Assembly: GCF_020076305.1 (NCBI RefSeq)
Contig: NZ_JAIQXE010000003.1
Span: 434,001-498,000 of the forward strand
Direction: 5' to 3'
Source: Flavihumibacter profundi
GTDB lineage: Bacteria; Bacteroidota; Bacteroidia; Chitinophagales; Chitinophagaceae
Length of the DNA: 64,000 bases
Part shown: positions 45,101-53,815 of the stretch, one piece after another
How the letters are laid out: each line of letters starts with the position of its first letter
Numbering within the stretch: the first letter of the stretch is position 1
Notes under the pieces: generated by a model
Told to the model about the DNA's origin: nothing
Databases searched by the model: none
The model's input: only the letters and a program-made list of their open reading frames with translations
Made by a program: the position numbers and the translations under genes

Positions 45101-45377
45101 CAATTGCAACTTTACCCGGACTTTCAGGCAATCCTGCATATGCAGCGGAATCTATATCCAGCCGCAGGCTGGCTTCCCTTTTTGCTTTATCGGGGCCATG
45201 GCAGGAAAAACATTTATCCGACAAGACTGGCTTTACATGCAGGTTATAATCCATCTTGTCTGGAAGTTCTTTATAAGCATCCGCTATATCCCTTGGAAGG
45301 TCGGGCGAGCAGGACGTTACATAAAGTCCGGCCAGCAAAATGAAAAAAAAGCCTGGCTGTTTTCTATAGCAATACAT
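42141..45377 (-). CDS. DUF1549/DUF1553 planctomycete-type cytochrome protein with LamG insert
   Basis: A lipoprotein of about 1,078 residues from the ATG at 45377 (the frame opens at a TTG six codons earlier). The lipobox is LYVTSCS. An N-terminal PSCyt1 domain has the heme motif [19 protein letters not shown]. DUF1549 follows (about 145-360, [44 protein letters not shown]), then a LamG/concanavalin-like domain (about 460-660) and DUF1553 (about 790-1045, [31 protein letters not shown]). Size and order match the planctomycete family; the function is unknown but recurs near glycan genes. It starts a run of four exported genes. Confidence 0.9.
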   Translation of the reverse strand: [1078 protein letters not shown]

Positions 45378-45512
45378 TACCCTAAGATAACCCAATGCTT
45401 TGTCATATCCTGTGAGGGAAGGCTTTCATGTTATTTTTATGGCGGAAATAAGCAATATTGAGGTCGTTAACAGCATGGCCTTTTTGTTAATTTTCGCTTT
45501 CACCCAGCAATT

Positions 45513-47198
45513 ATGAGAAATAAACTGATACTATTCGCTTGCTTGCTGATAGGTTTTAGAAAAGCCTACGCCCAGGAATTTCCTTTAGCCAAGCCCAGTG
45601 CTGTTCAATATAAATGGCAGGAACAGGAACGGATCATGTTTATTCATTTCGGTGTGGCCACCTGGCTTGGACTGGAATATGATGAAACCGGCAATTTCGA
45701 TTTGTCAAGGATGAATCCCACACAAATAAACACTGACGAGTGGTGCAAAACAGCGCTTTCATGGGGTGCTAAACAAATCATCTTTGTCGCCAAGCATGTG
45801 GGTGGGTTTTGCTGGTGGCAAACCAATACAACAGAATACAGTGTGCGCAATATTCCCTGGAAAAATGGCAAAGGTGATGTGTTGGGTGACCTGGCAAAGT
45901 CTTGCAGGAAATACGGTTTAAACCTTGGAGTGTACATCTACCCGGGTGATCTTCACTATGGTGCCGGTATTGGCAGTGGCGGAAAGACCCAGGACCCCGC
46001 CTTACAGGAAACTTATAATAAAGTATTCCGGCAACAGCTGACTGAAGTACTTAAAAACTATGGCAATATGCTGGAAGTCTGGTTCGATGGCAGTTGCGTG
46101 ATCGATGTTTCTGACATCCTCGAAAAGTATGCCCGTAATGCTGTGATCTTTCAAAGTACACATGCTACTATCCGCTGGCCAGGTACCGAATCTGGCAAAC
46201 TGGCTTACCCGGCATGGAACTCACTCAAATCTTCTGTCCTTAAAACTGGCATAGCCACACAATATGACGATGACCCGGATGGCGATGCCTGGGCACCTTT
46301 GGAAGCTGATGTAACCCTGTATAACCACAACTGGTTTTGGAATCCGACAAATGGACAAAAAAGAAGACCTGTTGCAGAGTTAATGGACATCTATTATAAA
46401 TCAGCGGGGTATGGTGGTATACTATTACTTAATTCCACACCAGATACAACGGGTAGAATTCCCATTGCTGACAGGGAAAGATATAAAGCATTTGGGGATG
46501 AAATCAACCGGCGCTTTGGTCACCCACTCACCGCCTCAAAAACAGTAGAGACAAATGAAACTATTCTGAAGTTTACAAAACCAACCTCAGTTAACCATAC
46601 CATTTTAGAAGAAGATTACAGGGAAGGGCATCGGATCAGGGACTATATTATAGAAGGCAAAGTGGGTACAAAATGGCAATTGCTGGCGCAAGGCTCATCG
46701 GTGGGCAGAAAAAAAATCGATGCATTCCCTACTATAACTTTGAGTGAAATAAAACTGACCATTAAAAGATCCGTTAACCCACCACTGGTCCGTTCTTTTT
46801 CTGCTTACGGCGTTAAAAATTATACACACCATTATGAACCCACGGAAACAAAAGAATGGGCTGTTTGTGGCGGATGGAATACCAATACATTTAAAAACGG
46901 CCGTGATACCATTGACCTGGACCTTAGCAGGTTCATTGATAAACCCGGACAGTACGAATTTAAATTCATTGCTGATGTTGCCGTAACTGGTGCATCAATC
47001 GATTCTGCAGTTATCAATTTTGAGCGCCAGAACACAATGCAGGAATACCTTATCCGGAAAGACGAAAATACTTTTTATATCAATCATACTTCACAGGTAA
47101 CACCAAACAGTGCTTCCATACTTACCTTGTTTATGCAATCCGATAACAAGGTATTCCAGAACAGGGGTGTATTTAAAATCAGGAAAAGAGGAAATTAA
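45513..47198 (+). CDS. GH29 fucosidase-like protein with altered active-site motif (third)
   Basis: A 561-residue exported protein with a signal peptide (cleavage near residue 20, AYAQ). The GH29 barrel is recognisable from MFIHFGVATWLGLEYDE and the nucleophile motif LEVWFDGSCVID (D192). The usual KHHDGFCLW motif reads KHVGGFCWW, so two normally conserved substrate-pocket residues are changed. A C-terminal region of about 180 residues forms beta-sandwich domains, longer than in the other two copies. It is divergent from the DUF1553 gene and overlaps a small minus-strand ORF by 4 nt. Substrate may differ from ordinary alpha-fucosides. Confidence 0.85.
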   Translation: MRNKLILFACLLIGFRKAYAQEFPLAKPSAVQYKWQEQERIMFIHFGVATWLGLEYDETGNFDLSRMNPTQINTDEWCKTALSWGAKQIIFVAKHVGGFCWWQTNTTEYSVRNIPWKNGKGDVLGDLAKSCRKYGLNLGVYIYPGDLHYGAGIGSGGKTQDPALQETYNKVFRQQLTEVLKNYGNMLEVWFDGSCVIDVSDILEKYARNAVIFQSTHATIRWPGTESGKLAYPAWNSLKSSVLKTGIATQYDDDPDGDAWAPLEADVTLYNHNWFWNPTNGQKRRPVAELMDIYYKSAGYGGILLLNSTPDTTGRIPIADRERYKAFGDEINRRFGHPLTASKTVETNETILKFTKPTSVNHTILEEDYREGHRIRDYIIEGKVGTKWQLLAQGSSVGRKKIDAFPTITLSEIKLTIKRSVNPPLVRSFSAYGVKNYTHHYEPTETKEWAVCGGWNTNTFKNGRDTIDLDLSRFIDKPGQYEFKFIADVAVTGASIDSAVINFERQNTMQEYLIRKDENTFYINHTSQVTPNSASILTLFMQSDNKVFQNRGVFKIRKRGN

Positions 47199-47341
47199 AA
47201 TATATTGCCTGCTATCTTTAACCCATATGCGAATTTACAGGGCTGGCTAGCGGACAATGTAATTTCAAGTCCGGCGGTTGCCTGTGAAAACAGTTCAGCA
47301 AAACCCAACAAAGTGAAGAGAAATATAACTATCATTTTCAT
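47195..47341 (-). CDS. Small secreted-protein ORF, 48 residues
   Basis: A short frame starting ATG AAA ATG at 47341 and stopping at 47195. The first 20 residues (MKMIVIFLFTLLGFAELFSQ) look like a signal peptide with a cleavage site after Gln, and the remaining 28 have no recognised domain. It starts 9 bp after the stop of the 1,063-residue fusion gene on the same strand and ends inside the GH29 3' end by 3-4 nt. It may be a real small exported protein or the 5' remnant of a truncated gene. No homologue is recognised. Confidence 0.35.
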   Translation of the reverse strand: MKMIVIFLFTLLGFAELFSQATAGLEITLSASQPCKFAYGLKIAGNIF

Positions 47342-47350
47342 GAACCCTTT

Positions 47351-50300
47351 TTAATTAGCCAGGGAATTTTCCAGGATAAATTGCACGATCGCTGTCGGGT
47401 CCTGTAAACTATGCGGATGATGATCAACGCCGGGTTTGGCAATCACCTTCATTTTGCCGCCCATTTTTTTATACCGCTGTTCTGCAAGGGATGTGTTTTC
47501 TGCCATCGGTACTATGGTATCAGCATCACCACAAACACTGATGATCGGTATCCTGGCTTTGGCTAATGGCTTTAGGTTATCTACCGGATTCAATTTGTAA
47601 GCCATAGCTTCCTTCTCTGTAAATCCAAACACCTGCAACAATTGTTTCCAATCATCCGGTGAGCCCTTGCCGGTATATTTCCCACCAGGCCAGCTTTTAA
47701 AATCCAACACCGGCGCATCCGCATAAATACAAGCCACCTGGTTTGGGTTTCGAGCTGCCCAATTAAATGCAAACAGCCCACCCCTGCTGAATCCTTCCAG
47801 TACAACTTTTTTGTGCAATTTTTTCTCAGTTGTCAGATAGGTATAGAACTTATCCATCAGGTCCATTGCAACTGGCGCACCATACATGTTTTGTACGTCC
47901 ATGTATACGACATGGTATCCATTGGCCAACAACATGCTATCGCCCTGTGGTTCATGACCGAAAAACTCTGTTCGCCAGATCCAGGGATTATTTTTCGCAG
48001 CTTTCTTCGGTGCCACCAATAAACAATTTCTTCCCGCTACTTCAAAATCAATCCGGTCAAAGCCCATCCAAATGGAAAGAACACCAACAGAAACTATAGC
48101 AGCCAGGGAACCTGTGATGGTTAATAGTCGCACCCGCGACTGATTCCTCACCAAATCAATGTTATGCTGTTGCTGCTGACCCGATTTTTTATCAATATAA
48201 TCTTTCAGGTCCTGTACATTCTTTATCGCAAACCCATTGATACCCTGGATCAGGTCGCCATTTTTAAAACCCATCTTCGCTGCCCTGGAATTTTCCGGGA
48301 CAACAGGTAAGGCTACACCACCTGCATCGAAACTTACTCCATAGGCCGACATTTCTGCACCTGCAGGTTCCCTTAAAATGACATCCATCCAACTGTATGC
48401 AGGCTTCACAGGCTCTTCTTTTTTATCATCAATGGAAAGTTGAAGGACGGGCATCTCCGGTGTTTTTGACTTTGCTTTTAAGGCCGGCTTCCTAACCCCA
48501 AAATCATCCATCGGGAAATTTGTAAACCCGGTATTAAATACTGGTGATCCGGGGCTAACCATGAAATTACCTTTCATCGGATCTTCAAAATATGGATCAC
48601 CATTCAAGGAATGCAGGTCACAATTATTTCTTGCAAAGGCCGTCACCTGGTCTTTACCAGAAACATAGAAATTATGGTCCAACTCCTTGCCCCATTGGCC
48701 ATCAGGTGCAATTACATTATCCATTATGGCTGGCTGGTAAGCTTTAAAAACAATATTTTTAGTGAATACATCACCACTATGCGCATACCATACATGCGGA
48801 TGCAATCCGTTATTGATAATGACATTATTGGTGGCCAAGCGATTATATCCCTCACGCATTTTTAATCCGCCATTCAGTAACAGGTTATTGTATATCTGGT
48901 AATTTGAAGACCCGTCGTCGAGATCAATATCCCATCCATGGTCACAACGCCAGCGGCTGTTGCGGATGATATTAGGCTCCAGCATATCCCAGGTGGGCAT
49001 ATCAGGGTTCATGTCTACAACTGCAGAGGTCTCATTTACATCCGGCGTCCAATACCGGTCGCGGCCCCAGGAATTAAAACTGCCATGGTCACCGGTTTCC
49101 AAGACGGTATTAAATACATCGCAGTTTTCTATGATATGCCCACCAAATGTGCCCTCATTGATATTGATACCTGCACGTGGTACATCGTAAATAGAACAAT
49201 GACTCACGCGGATCTTATGCGACATTGATATTTGTACGGGTGCTGTTTGCTTTTCATCCCTTCCCGTCATGGTTATCAGGCAATCTTCCACTACACAATC
49301 TTGGGGGTAATTATCTCCCTTTGGACCCGGCGTTCGATCTATATGCTGGTAATCTTGTTTGCCATATTGAAACAGCGGACTCCTGACTGTTGCCGGATCA
49401 CCCACGAATGCGATCCCATTGGCACCGCTATGATGAATATAGCATCCCCTGATGCTGGCCCTGCGATTGTAGTTGTTGATGAAAATTGCATTCCCGCCAA
49501 CCTGGTCAAATTCACAATCACTTATGCTGCAATCTGTGGTTCCATTCAATACTACAGCACCACCCCGGTAAACCGTCCAGTCTGATCGCAGCAGGGGTTC
49601 CTTATTGTCCATAAAGGAACGGGCAGCATGGCGAAATACGAATCCCTGCAACTGTACATTGCTAACCGGTTGTGCTTTGGAACCCTTGAATTCAACCAGG
49701 TGCCGCAATCTGACAATTTCCACTTTTGCTTTTGCCAGATCCGTGCCAACCGGGGGCATATAAAATAACTTACGCTGCCTTGCATCATAAAACCATTCAC
49801 CTGGCGCATCAAGTTCTTCAAAAATATTTTCCACCATCCGGTAAAGCGGATGCATATTAGATGGGCGATTATTCTGCCAGCCACCTTCGTACCTGAGTGA
49901 TCCATCAGCATTTTTTCCTTTGATCGCCCAGTGCATATCGCCCCAAAGGTATTGGTGCATGGCATGTATGAATCCACCCTGCGGATTTTTCCACCGTGCA
50001 ATTCTTCCAGGTGATAATGGGTCCATTGTTGAATCTGCTTTTGCTTCATGATCCAGGGACCAGGTGTCAAAAACATTTTTACCGGCTACTGCATTCGGAA
50101 ACCTGGCCATACGTTGCCGCTCACCATTGATGTAAAGTTGGTCGATGGCTATATCCGCAGGAAGTATTGCTGTGTATATACCATAGCTGGCCGGCTTCCA
50201 GTTGAGCGCAAGGCGTTTGCCGCCACTCAATATTGCCCGGCCTTCTTCCGCTGCTTTATACGTTACTGTAGCGTCGGCAGACTTGCTATCGGCGGCAGTA

Positions 50301-50542
50301 AACAGAACGGTTTGCGGCAGGTAATAAATACCATTTGCAAAAACTACTTCCACGGAACTATTTGAAGGGTATCGCCTGGCCAGCAACTGCGCTTTTGCAA
50401 AACTGGCAACCGGTTTCTCTTTTGTACCGGGATACTGGTCTTTACCCGAGGGCGAAACATAAATGGTTTGTCCTGCTAAGCGTGAAAACAAACCTATTGT
50501 CATGAAAACCAGTAAAATATGTTGTAAACCTGCCTTTGGCAT
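47351..50542 (-). CDS. Fusion: right-handed beta-helix (GH141-like) + PDZ + alpha/beta hydrolase
   Basis: A 1,063-residue exported protein with a signal peptide (cleavage near residue 24, LAGQ). Residues 25 to about 690 form a pectate-lyase-type parallel beta-helix starting TIYVSPSGKDQYPGT; the layout resembles GH141 fucosidase/xylanase proteins, which is tentative. A PDZ-like domain spans about 708-803 (AAKMGFKNGDLIQGINGFAI). A hydrophobic stretch at 805-827 follows, then an alpha/beta hydrolase (828-1063) with nucleophile S919 in EGFSRGG, an aspartate in CGDADTIVP and a histidine in VDHHPHS. The gene is 65 bp after GH95 on the same strand. The combination suggests backbone cleavage or debranching coupled to deacylation. 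Confidence 0.8.
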   Translation of the reverse strand: MPKAGLQHILLVFMTIGLFSRLAGQTIYVSPSGKDQYPGTKEKPVASFAKAQLLARRYPSNSSVEVVFANGIYYLPQTVLFTAADSKSADATVTYKAAEEGRAILSGGKRLALNWKPASYGIYTAILPADIAIDQLYINGERQRMARFPNAVAGKNVFDTWSLDHEAKADSTMDPLSPGRIARWKNPQGGFIHAMHQYLWGDMHWAIKGKNADGSLRYEGGWQNNRPSNMHPLYRMVENIFEELDAPGEWFYDARQRKLFYMPPVGTDLAKAKVEIVRLRHLVEFKGSKAQPVSNVQLQGFVFRHAARSFMDNKEPLLRSDWTVYRGGAVVLNGTTDCSISDCEFDQVGGNAIFINNYNRRASIRGCYIHHSGANGIAFVGDPATVRSPLFQYGKQDYQHIDRTPGPKGDNYPQDCVVEDCLITMTGRDEKQTAPVQISMSHKIRVSHCSIYDVPRAGININEGTFGGHIIENCDVFNTVLETGDHGSFNSWGRDRYWTPDVNETSAVVDMNPDMPTWDMLEPNIIRNSRWRCDHGWDIDLDDGSSNYQIYNNLLLNGGLKMREGYNRLATNNVIINNGLHPHVWYAHSGDVFTKNIVFKAYQPAIMDNVIAPDGQWGKELDHNFYVSGKDQVTAFARNNCDLHSLNGDPYFEDPMKGNFMVSPGSPVFNTGFTNFPMDDFGVRKPALKAKSKTPEMPVLQLSIDDKKEEPVKPAYSWMDVILREPAGAEMSAYGVSFDAGGVALPVVPENSRAAKMGFKNGDLIQGINGFAIKNVQDLKDYIDKKSGQQQQHNIDLVRNQSRVRLLTITGSLAAIVSVGVLSIWMGFDRIDFEVAGRNCLLVAPKKAAKNNPWIWRTEFFGHEPQGDSMLLANGYHVVYMDVQNMYGAPVAMDLMDKFYTYLTTEKKLHKKVVLEGFSRGGLFAFNWAARNPNQVACIYADAPVLDFKSWPGGKYTGKGSPDDWKQLLQVFGFTEKEAMAYKLNPVDNLKPLAKARIPIISVCGDADTIVPMAENTSLAEQRYKKMGGKMKVIAKPGVDHHPHSLQDPTAIVQFILENSLAN

Positions 50543-50607
50543 ATGGTATAGTTATGATTTGTACTGAAATGGGGCCAGCCTGAAGCAACAAAGAAGCAAC
50601 AAACATG

Positions 50608-53082
50608 TTATTGTCTTGCCATAACTACATAACGCGCACCCTTTTGTGCTGAAAAAATTGCCGTATAACCCCTGGCATCCTTCACAACCTTAACCTTTTT
50701 GCCTTCAATGGTAAATGGCTGCGCTGCCCGTATAACACAATTCCCACCCTGCAATGATGTGATCACGGCCTTGGAGAGCCGGTGATCCTTCCAGGCAATA
50801 TCCACGCCAAATCCGCCCCTGGCCCTTAATCCTTTAACTGAACCTTCTTTCCAGGCCGATGGTATAGCCGGCAATAAGGCGATCTCATCCAAATGACTCT
50901 GCAACAACATTTCTGCCATACCTGCGGTTCCACCAAAGTTGCCATCTATTTGGAATGGCGGGTGCGCATCAAAGAAGTTTGGGTAGGTACCGCCACCAGA
51001 AGACATATTATAGCCCCCTTCACCGGTCAGGTGTAACAAGTCCCTTATTAACAGGTATGCATGGTCGCCATCAAGCAACCGCGCCCAGAAATTGATCTTC
51101 CAGGCCTTACTCCAACCTGTTCCTTCATCACCACGCAACTCCAGTGTTTTCTTCGCCGCCGCGAAATACTCTGGTGTCTTTGCAGAGATCTGCCTGCCAG
51201 GATGTAGCCCGAATAAATGAGAAGTATGACGGTGGTGCGGATCAGCTTCCTCGAAATCCTTGTACCATTCCTGCAACTGGCCCTTATTGCCAATATGCAA
51301 CGGATATAATTTATTGCGTTTTGCAATGAGCTCATTCCGGAAGGTGTTATCAATACCCAATACAGTTGATGCTTCTATTAAATTGGTAAATAGATCCCAA
51401 ATAATTGACATATCCATAGTGCTGGCGACAGCTACTGAAAAGTTCTCGCCATTCCTGCTTTTAAAGGTATTCTCCGGTGAAGTTGACGGTGCAGTTACCA
51501 GCCAGCCGTCTTTATCTTCTACAAGCCAATCCAGGGTGAATAAAGCTGCACCTTTCATTAACGGGTAAGCTTTTTCAGCCAGGAATTTTTTATCGCCGGT
51601 AAAAGCATAATGCTCCCAAAGATGCTGGCAGAGCCAGTTTCCCCCCATGTACCAGTTTGCCCAAACCGGGTCGCCTTTGCCTGTATCACCAACCGGATTT
51701 GAGGTTGCCCATATCTCTGAGTTATGATGCGCTACCCAGCCCTTTAATCCATAAAATTCTTTGGCAGTATTGGACCCGGTGACAGAAAGACCTTTTATGA
51801 AGTCCATCAATGGTTCATGCAGCTCCGACAAATTCGTCACCTCTGCCGGCCAGTAATTCATTTCAGTATTTATATTGATAGTGTAATTGGAACTCCAGGG
51901 TGCCCTGAGTTCCTTATTCCATATACCCTGGAGGTTTGCTGCCGGTCCCCCGGGCCTTGAAGATGAAATCAGCAAATAGCGGCCAAATTGAAAATACAGT
52001 GTTTCAAGGGCAGGATCATATCCGCCTTTGGAATATTCCCTTAAACGCTCATCTGAAGGAAGCTGTGCATTGCTGTTAGTGGCCATCGTATCTTTTAGCT
52101 GGAAGCCTACCCGGTTAAAATAATGCTGGTAATCCGCTATATGCTCTTCCAGGAGCCGGGCATAGGTTTTTTGAATTGCATTTTGCAGGTATCCGGCGGA
52201 TAATTGTTTTTCATCTTTACCCTGGGTATCCGGACAATGGTCAAAACCATTGAAGCTGGTAGCCGCTGACAGGAAAACGATTACTTCACTTGCATTAATG
52301 ATATGAATGCCCGAAGTATCAGTTTGAATTTTACCGTCTTTGGAGATAGCTTTTATGCGATATTGAAACCGCATACTATTGCAACCCGCACCAACAGTAT
52401 AATTAACATGTTCCTCACCAGGCGGGTTGAAATAACTGGGATCCACATGCGCCGGCGCTTTTCCACTAACCACTAGTTGATTGCCGCCTTCGGCAGCTAT
52501 CGAGTAACGCAATTGGCTGCGCGCAGACAAATCCAGCGTCAAACTGCCTTTGCGATTTGAACTGATTCTCACTACCAATACATTTGCGGGTGCATTTATA
52601 AAAACTTCGCGCCGGAAATCTACACCATTCACCGTAAACTTTGTGGTAGCAATGGCATTATTAAGGTTTAGGTCACGGTAGTATTTCGTTGGTTTCATGC
52701 CACCAAAATTTTGCCTGATCACTAGGTCTCCCATTGGAAGGTATGATTCTGTGAATAAACCTTGCAACTTTCGGGTAAGGCTATCTGCTGCCTGCAGGTT
52801 ATTATCTTCCAATAAAGCTTTCCTCACCATCGGCAAATAAGCCGCAGCACTCGGATTGATATTTTTTTTAACCGGCCCGCCACTATATAACGTACTTTCA
52901 TTTAGCTGTATAAGTTCCTCGGAAGTGCCGCCATAGACCATTCCTCCAATCCGTCCGTTTCCTACTGCAAGTGCTTCAACCCATTGACTGGCTGGTTTTT
53001 TGTACCATAATTTCAAATCTGCCTGTGCATTTGCCCATTTGGCTATGGAAAGCAGGATTAGAATTATGAATGATTTTTTCAT
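50608..53082 (-). CDS. Alpha-L-fucosidase, GH95
   Basis: An 824-residue exported inverting fucosidase, usually specific for alpha-1,2-linked fucose. The signal peptide ends near residue 20 (ANAQ). The N-terminal beta domain begins [21 protein letters not shown]. The (alpha/alpha)6 barrel contains the catalytic-site segments [14 protein letters not shown] (N403, N405), [10 protein letters not shown] (E537) and [12 protein letters not shown] (D713). Length and order match characterised GH95 enzymes. It is divergent from the DUF1080 gene with 40 bp between starts and is followed by the beta-helix fusion. Confidence 0.96.
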   Translation of the reverse strand: MKKSFIILILLSIAKWANAQADLKLWYKKPASQWVEALAVGNGRIGGMVYGGTSEELIQLNESTLYSGGPVKKNINPSAAAYLPMVRKALLEDNNLQAADSLTRKLQGLFTESYLPMGDLVIRQNFGGMKPTKYYRDLNLNNAIATTKFTVNGVDFRREVFINAPANVLVVRISSNRKGSLTLDLSARSQLRYSIAAEGGNQLVVSGKAPAHVDPSYFNPPGEEHVNYTVGAGCNSMRFQYRIKAISKDGKIQTDTSGIHIINASEVIVFLSAATSFNGFDHCPDTQGKDEKQLSAGYLQNAIQKTYARLLEEHIADYQHYFNRVGFQLKDTMATNSNAQLPSDERLREYSKGGYDPALETLYFQFGRYLLISSSRPGGPAANLQGIWNKELRAPWSSNYTININTEMNYWPAEVTNLSELHEPLMDFIKGLSVTGSNTAKEFYGLKGWVAHHNSEIWATSNPVGDTGKGDPVWANWYMGGNWLCQHLWEHYAFTGDKKFLAEKAYPLMKGAALFTLDWLVEDKDGWLVTAPSTSPENTFKSRNGENFSVAVASTMDMSIIWDLFTNLIEASTVLGIDNTFRNELIAKRNKLYPLHIGNKGQLQEWYKDFEEADPHHRHTSHLFGLHPGRQISAKTPEYFAAAKKTLELRGDEGTGWSKAWKINFWARLLDGDHAYLLIRDLLHLTGEGGYNMSSGGGTYPNFFDAHPPFQIDGNFGGTAGMAEMLLQSHLDEIALLPAIPSAWKEGSVKGLRARGGFGVDIAWKDHRLSKAVITSLQGGNCVIRAAQPFTIEGKKVKVVKDARGYTAIFSAQKGARYVVMARQ

Positions 53083-53122
53083 TTTTTCTTATTTGATACA
53101 TTTACTCATTAAATATAATACA

Positions 53123-53806
53123 ATGAAGCAACTACTGATCTTTATCAGCACTGCCATATTATGTGCCAATTGTCATAAAGCACCAGGGAGCAATCAAAGG
53201 ATCGTTGAACTTTTCAACGGAAAGGACCTTACCGGTTGGCATCCAGATGTTCCTGATATGGACAAAGACAAAAGCCTGAAAAGCCCATTCCTGGTTCGGA
53301 ATGGCGAACTTATCAGTATGGGGAATCCCCAGGGACATCTTATTACCGATGCTATCTATCATGATTACACACTGGATGTGGAATACCGTTTTGTAAATAC
53401 ACCTGGAAACTGCGGTGTATTGGTCCATGCTTCAACTCCACGTGTGTTATATAAAATGTTTCCTAAATCCATTGAGTGCCAGATGATGCACGAAAATGCC
53501 GGTGACTTCTGGTGCATCGGGGAAGATATAACCGTTCCCGATATGGAAAAAAGAAGGGGACCCAAACAAGATTGGGGAGTGACTGAAGGGAAAGGCAGAA
53601 GGATCATCAATTTAACTGATGGATCAGAAAAACCTTTGGGCGAATGGAACCACATGAAAATAGAATGCAAGGGCAATTCAATAACGGTATGGGTGAATGA
53701 TACGCTGGTTAATGCCGGAACTAATTGTACGGCTTCACAGGGACAGATAGCCCTTCAGGCCGAAGGCGCTGAAGTGGCGTTCCGTAAAGTGACTTTAACC
53801 CAATAG
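53123..53806 (+). CDS. DUF1080 (3-keto-glycoside hydrolase-type) exported protein
   Basis: A 227-residue exported protein. The ATG at 53123 gives a signal peptide (MKQLLIFISTAILCANC), possibly a lipoprotein with C17; the frame is open upstream but antisense to GH95. The DUF1080 domain shows LFNGKDLTGWHPD, LVRNGELISMGNPQG, EYRFVNTPGNCGVLVH and SIECQMMHENAGDFWC. The pair with a TIM-barrel epimerase 9 bp away (convergent) recalls loci that process 3-keto-sugars in Bacteroidota. It is a paralogue of the gene at 26710-27498. Confidence 0.88.
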   Translation: MKQLLIFISTAILCANCHKAPGSNQRIVELFNGKDLTGWHPDVPDMDKDKSLKSPFLVRNGELISMGNPQGHLITDAIYHDYTLDVEYRFVNTPGNCGVLVHASTPRVLYKMFPKSIECQMMHENAGDFWCIGEDITVPDMEKRRGPKQDWGVTEGKGRRIINLTDGSEKPLGEWNHMKIECKGNSITVWVNDTLVNAGTNCTASQGQIALQAEGAEVAFRKVTLTQ

Positions 53807-53815
53807 GCTAAATAA

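Noticed and set aside
53000-53122. Extended N-terminus of the second DUF1080 protein
   Set aside because: The extension is antisense to the GH95 signal-peptide region, and the ATG at 53123 gives a proper export signal.
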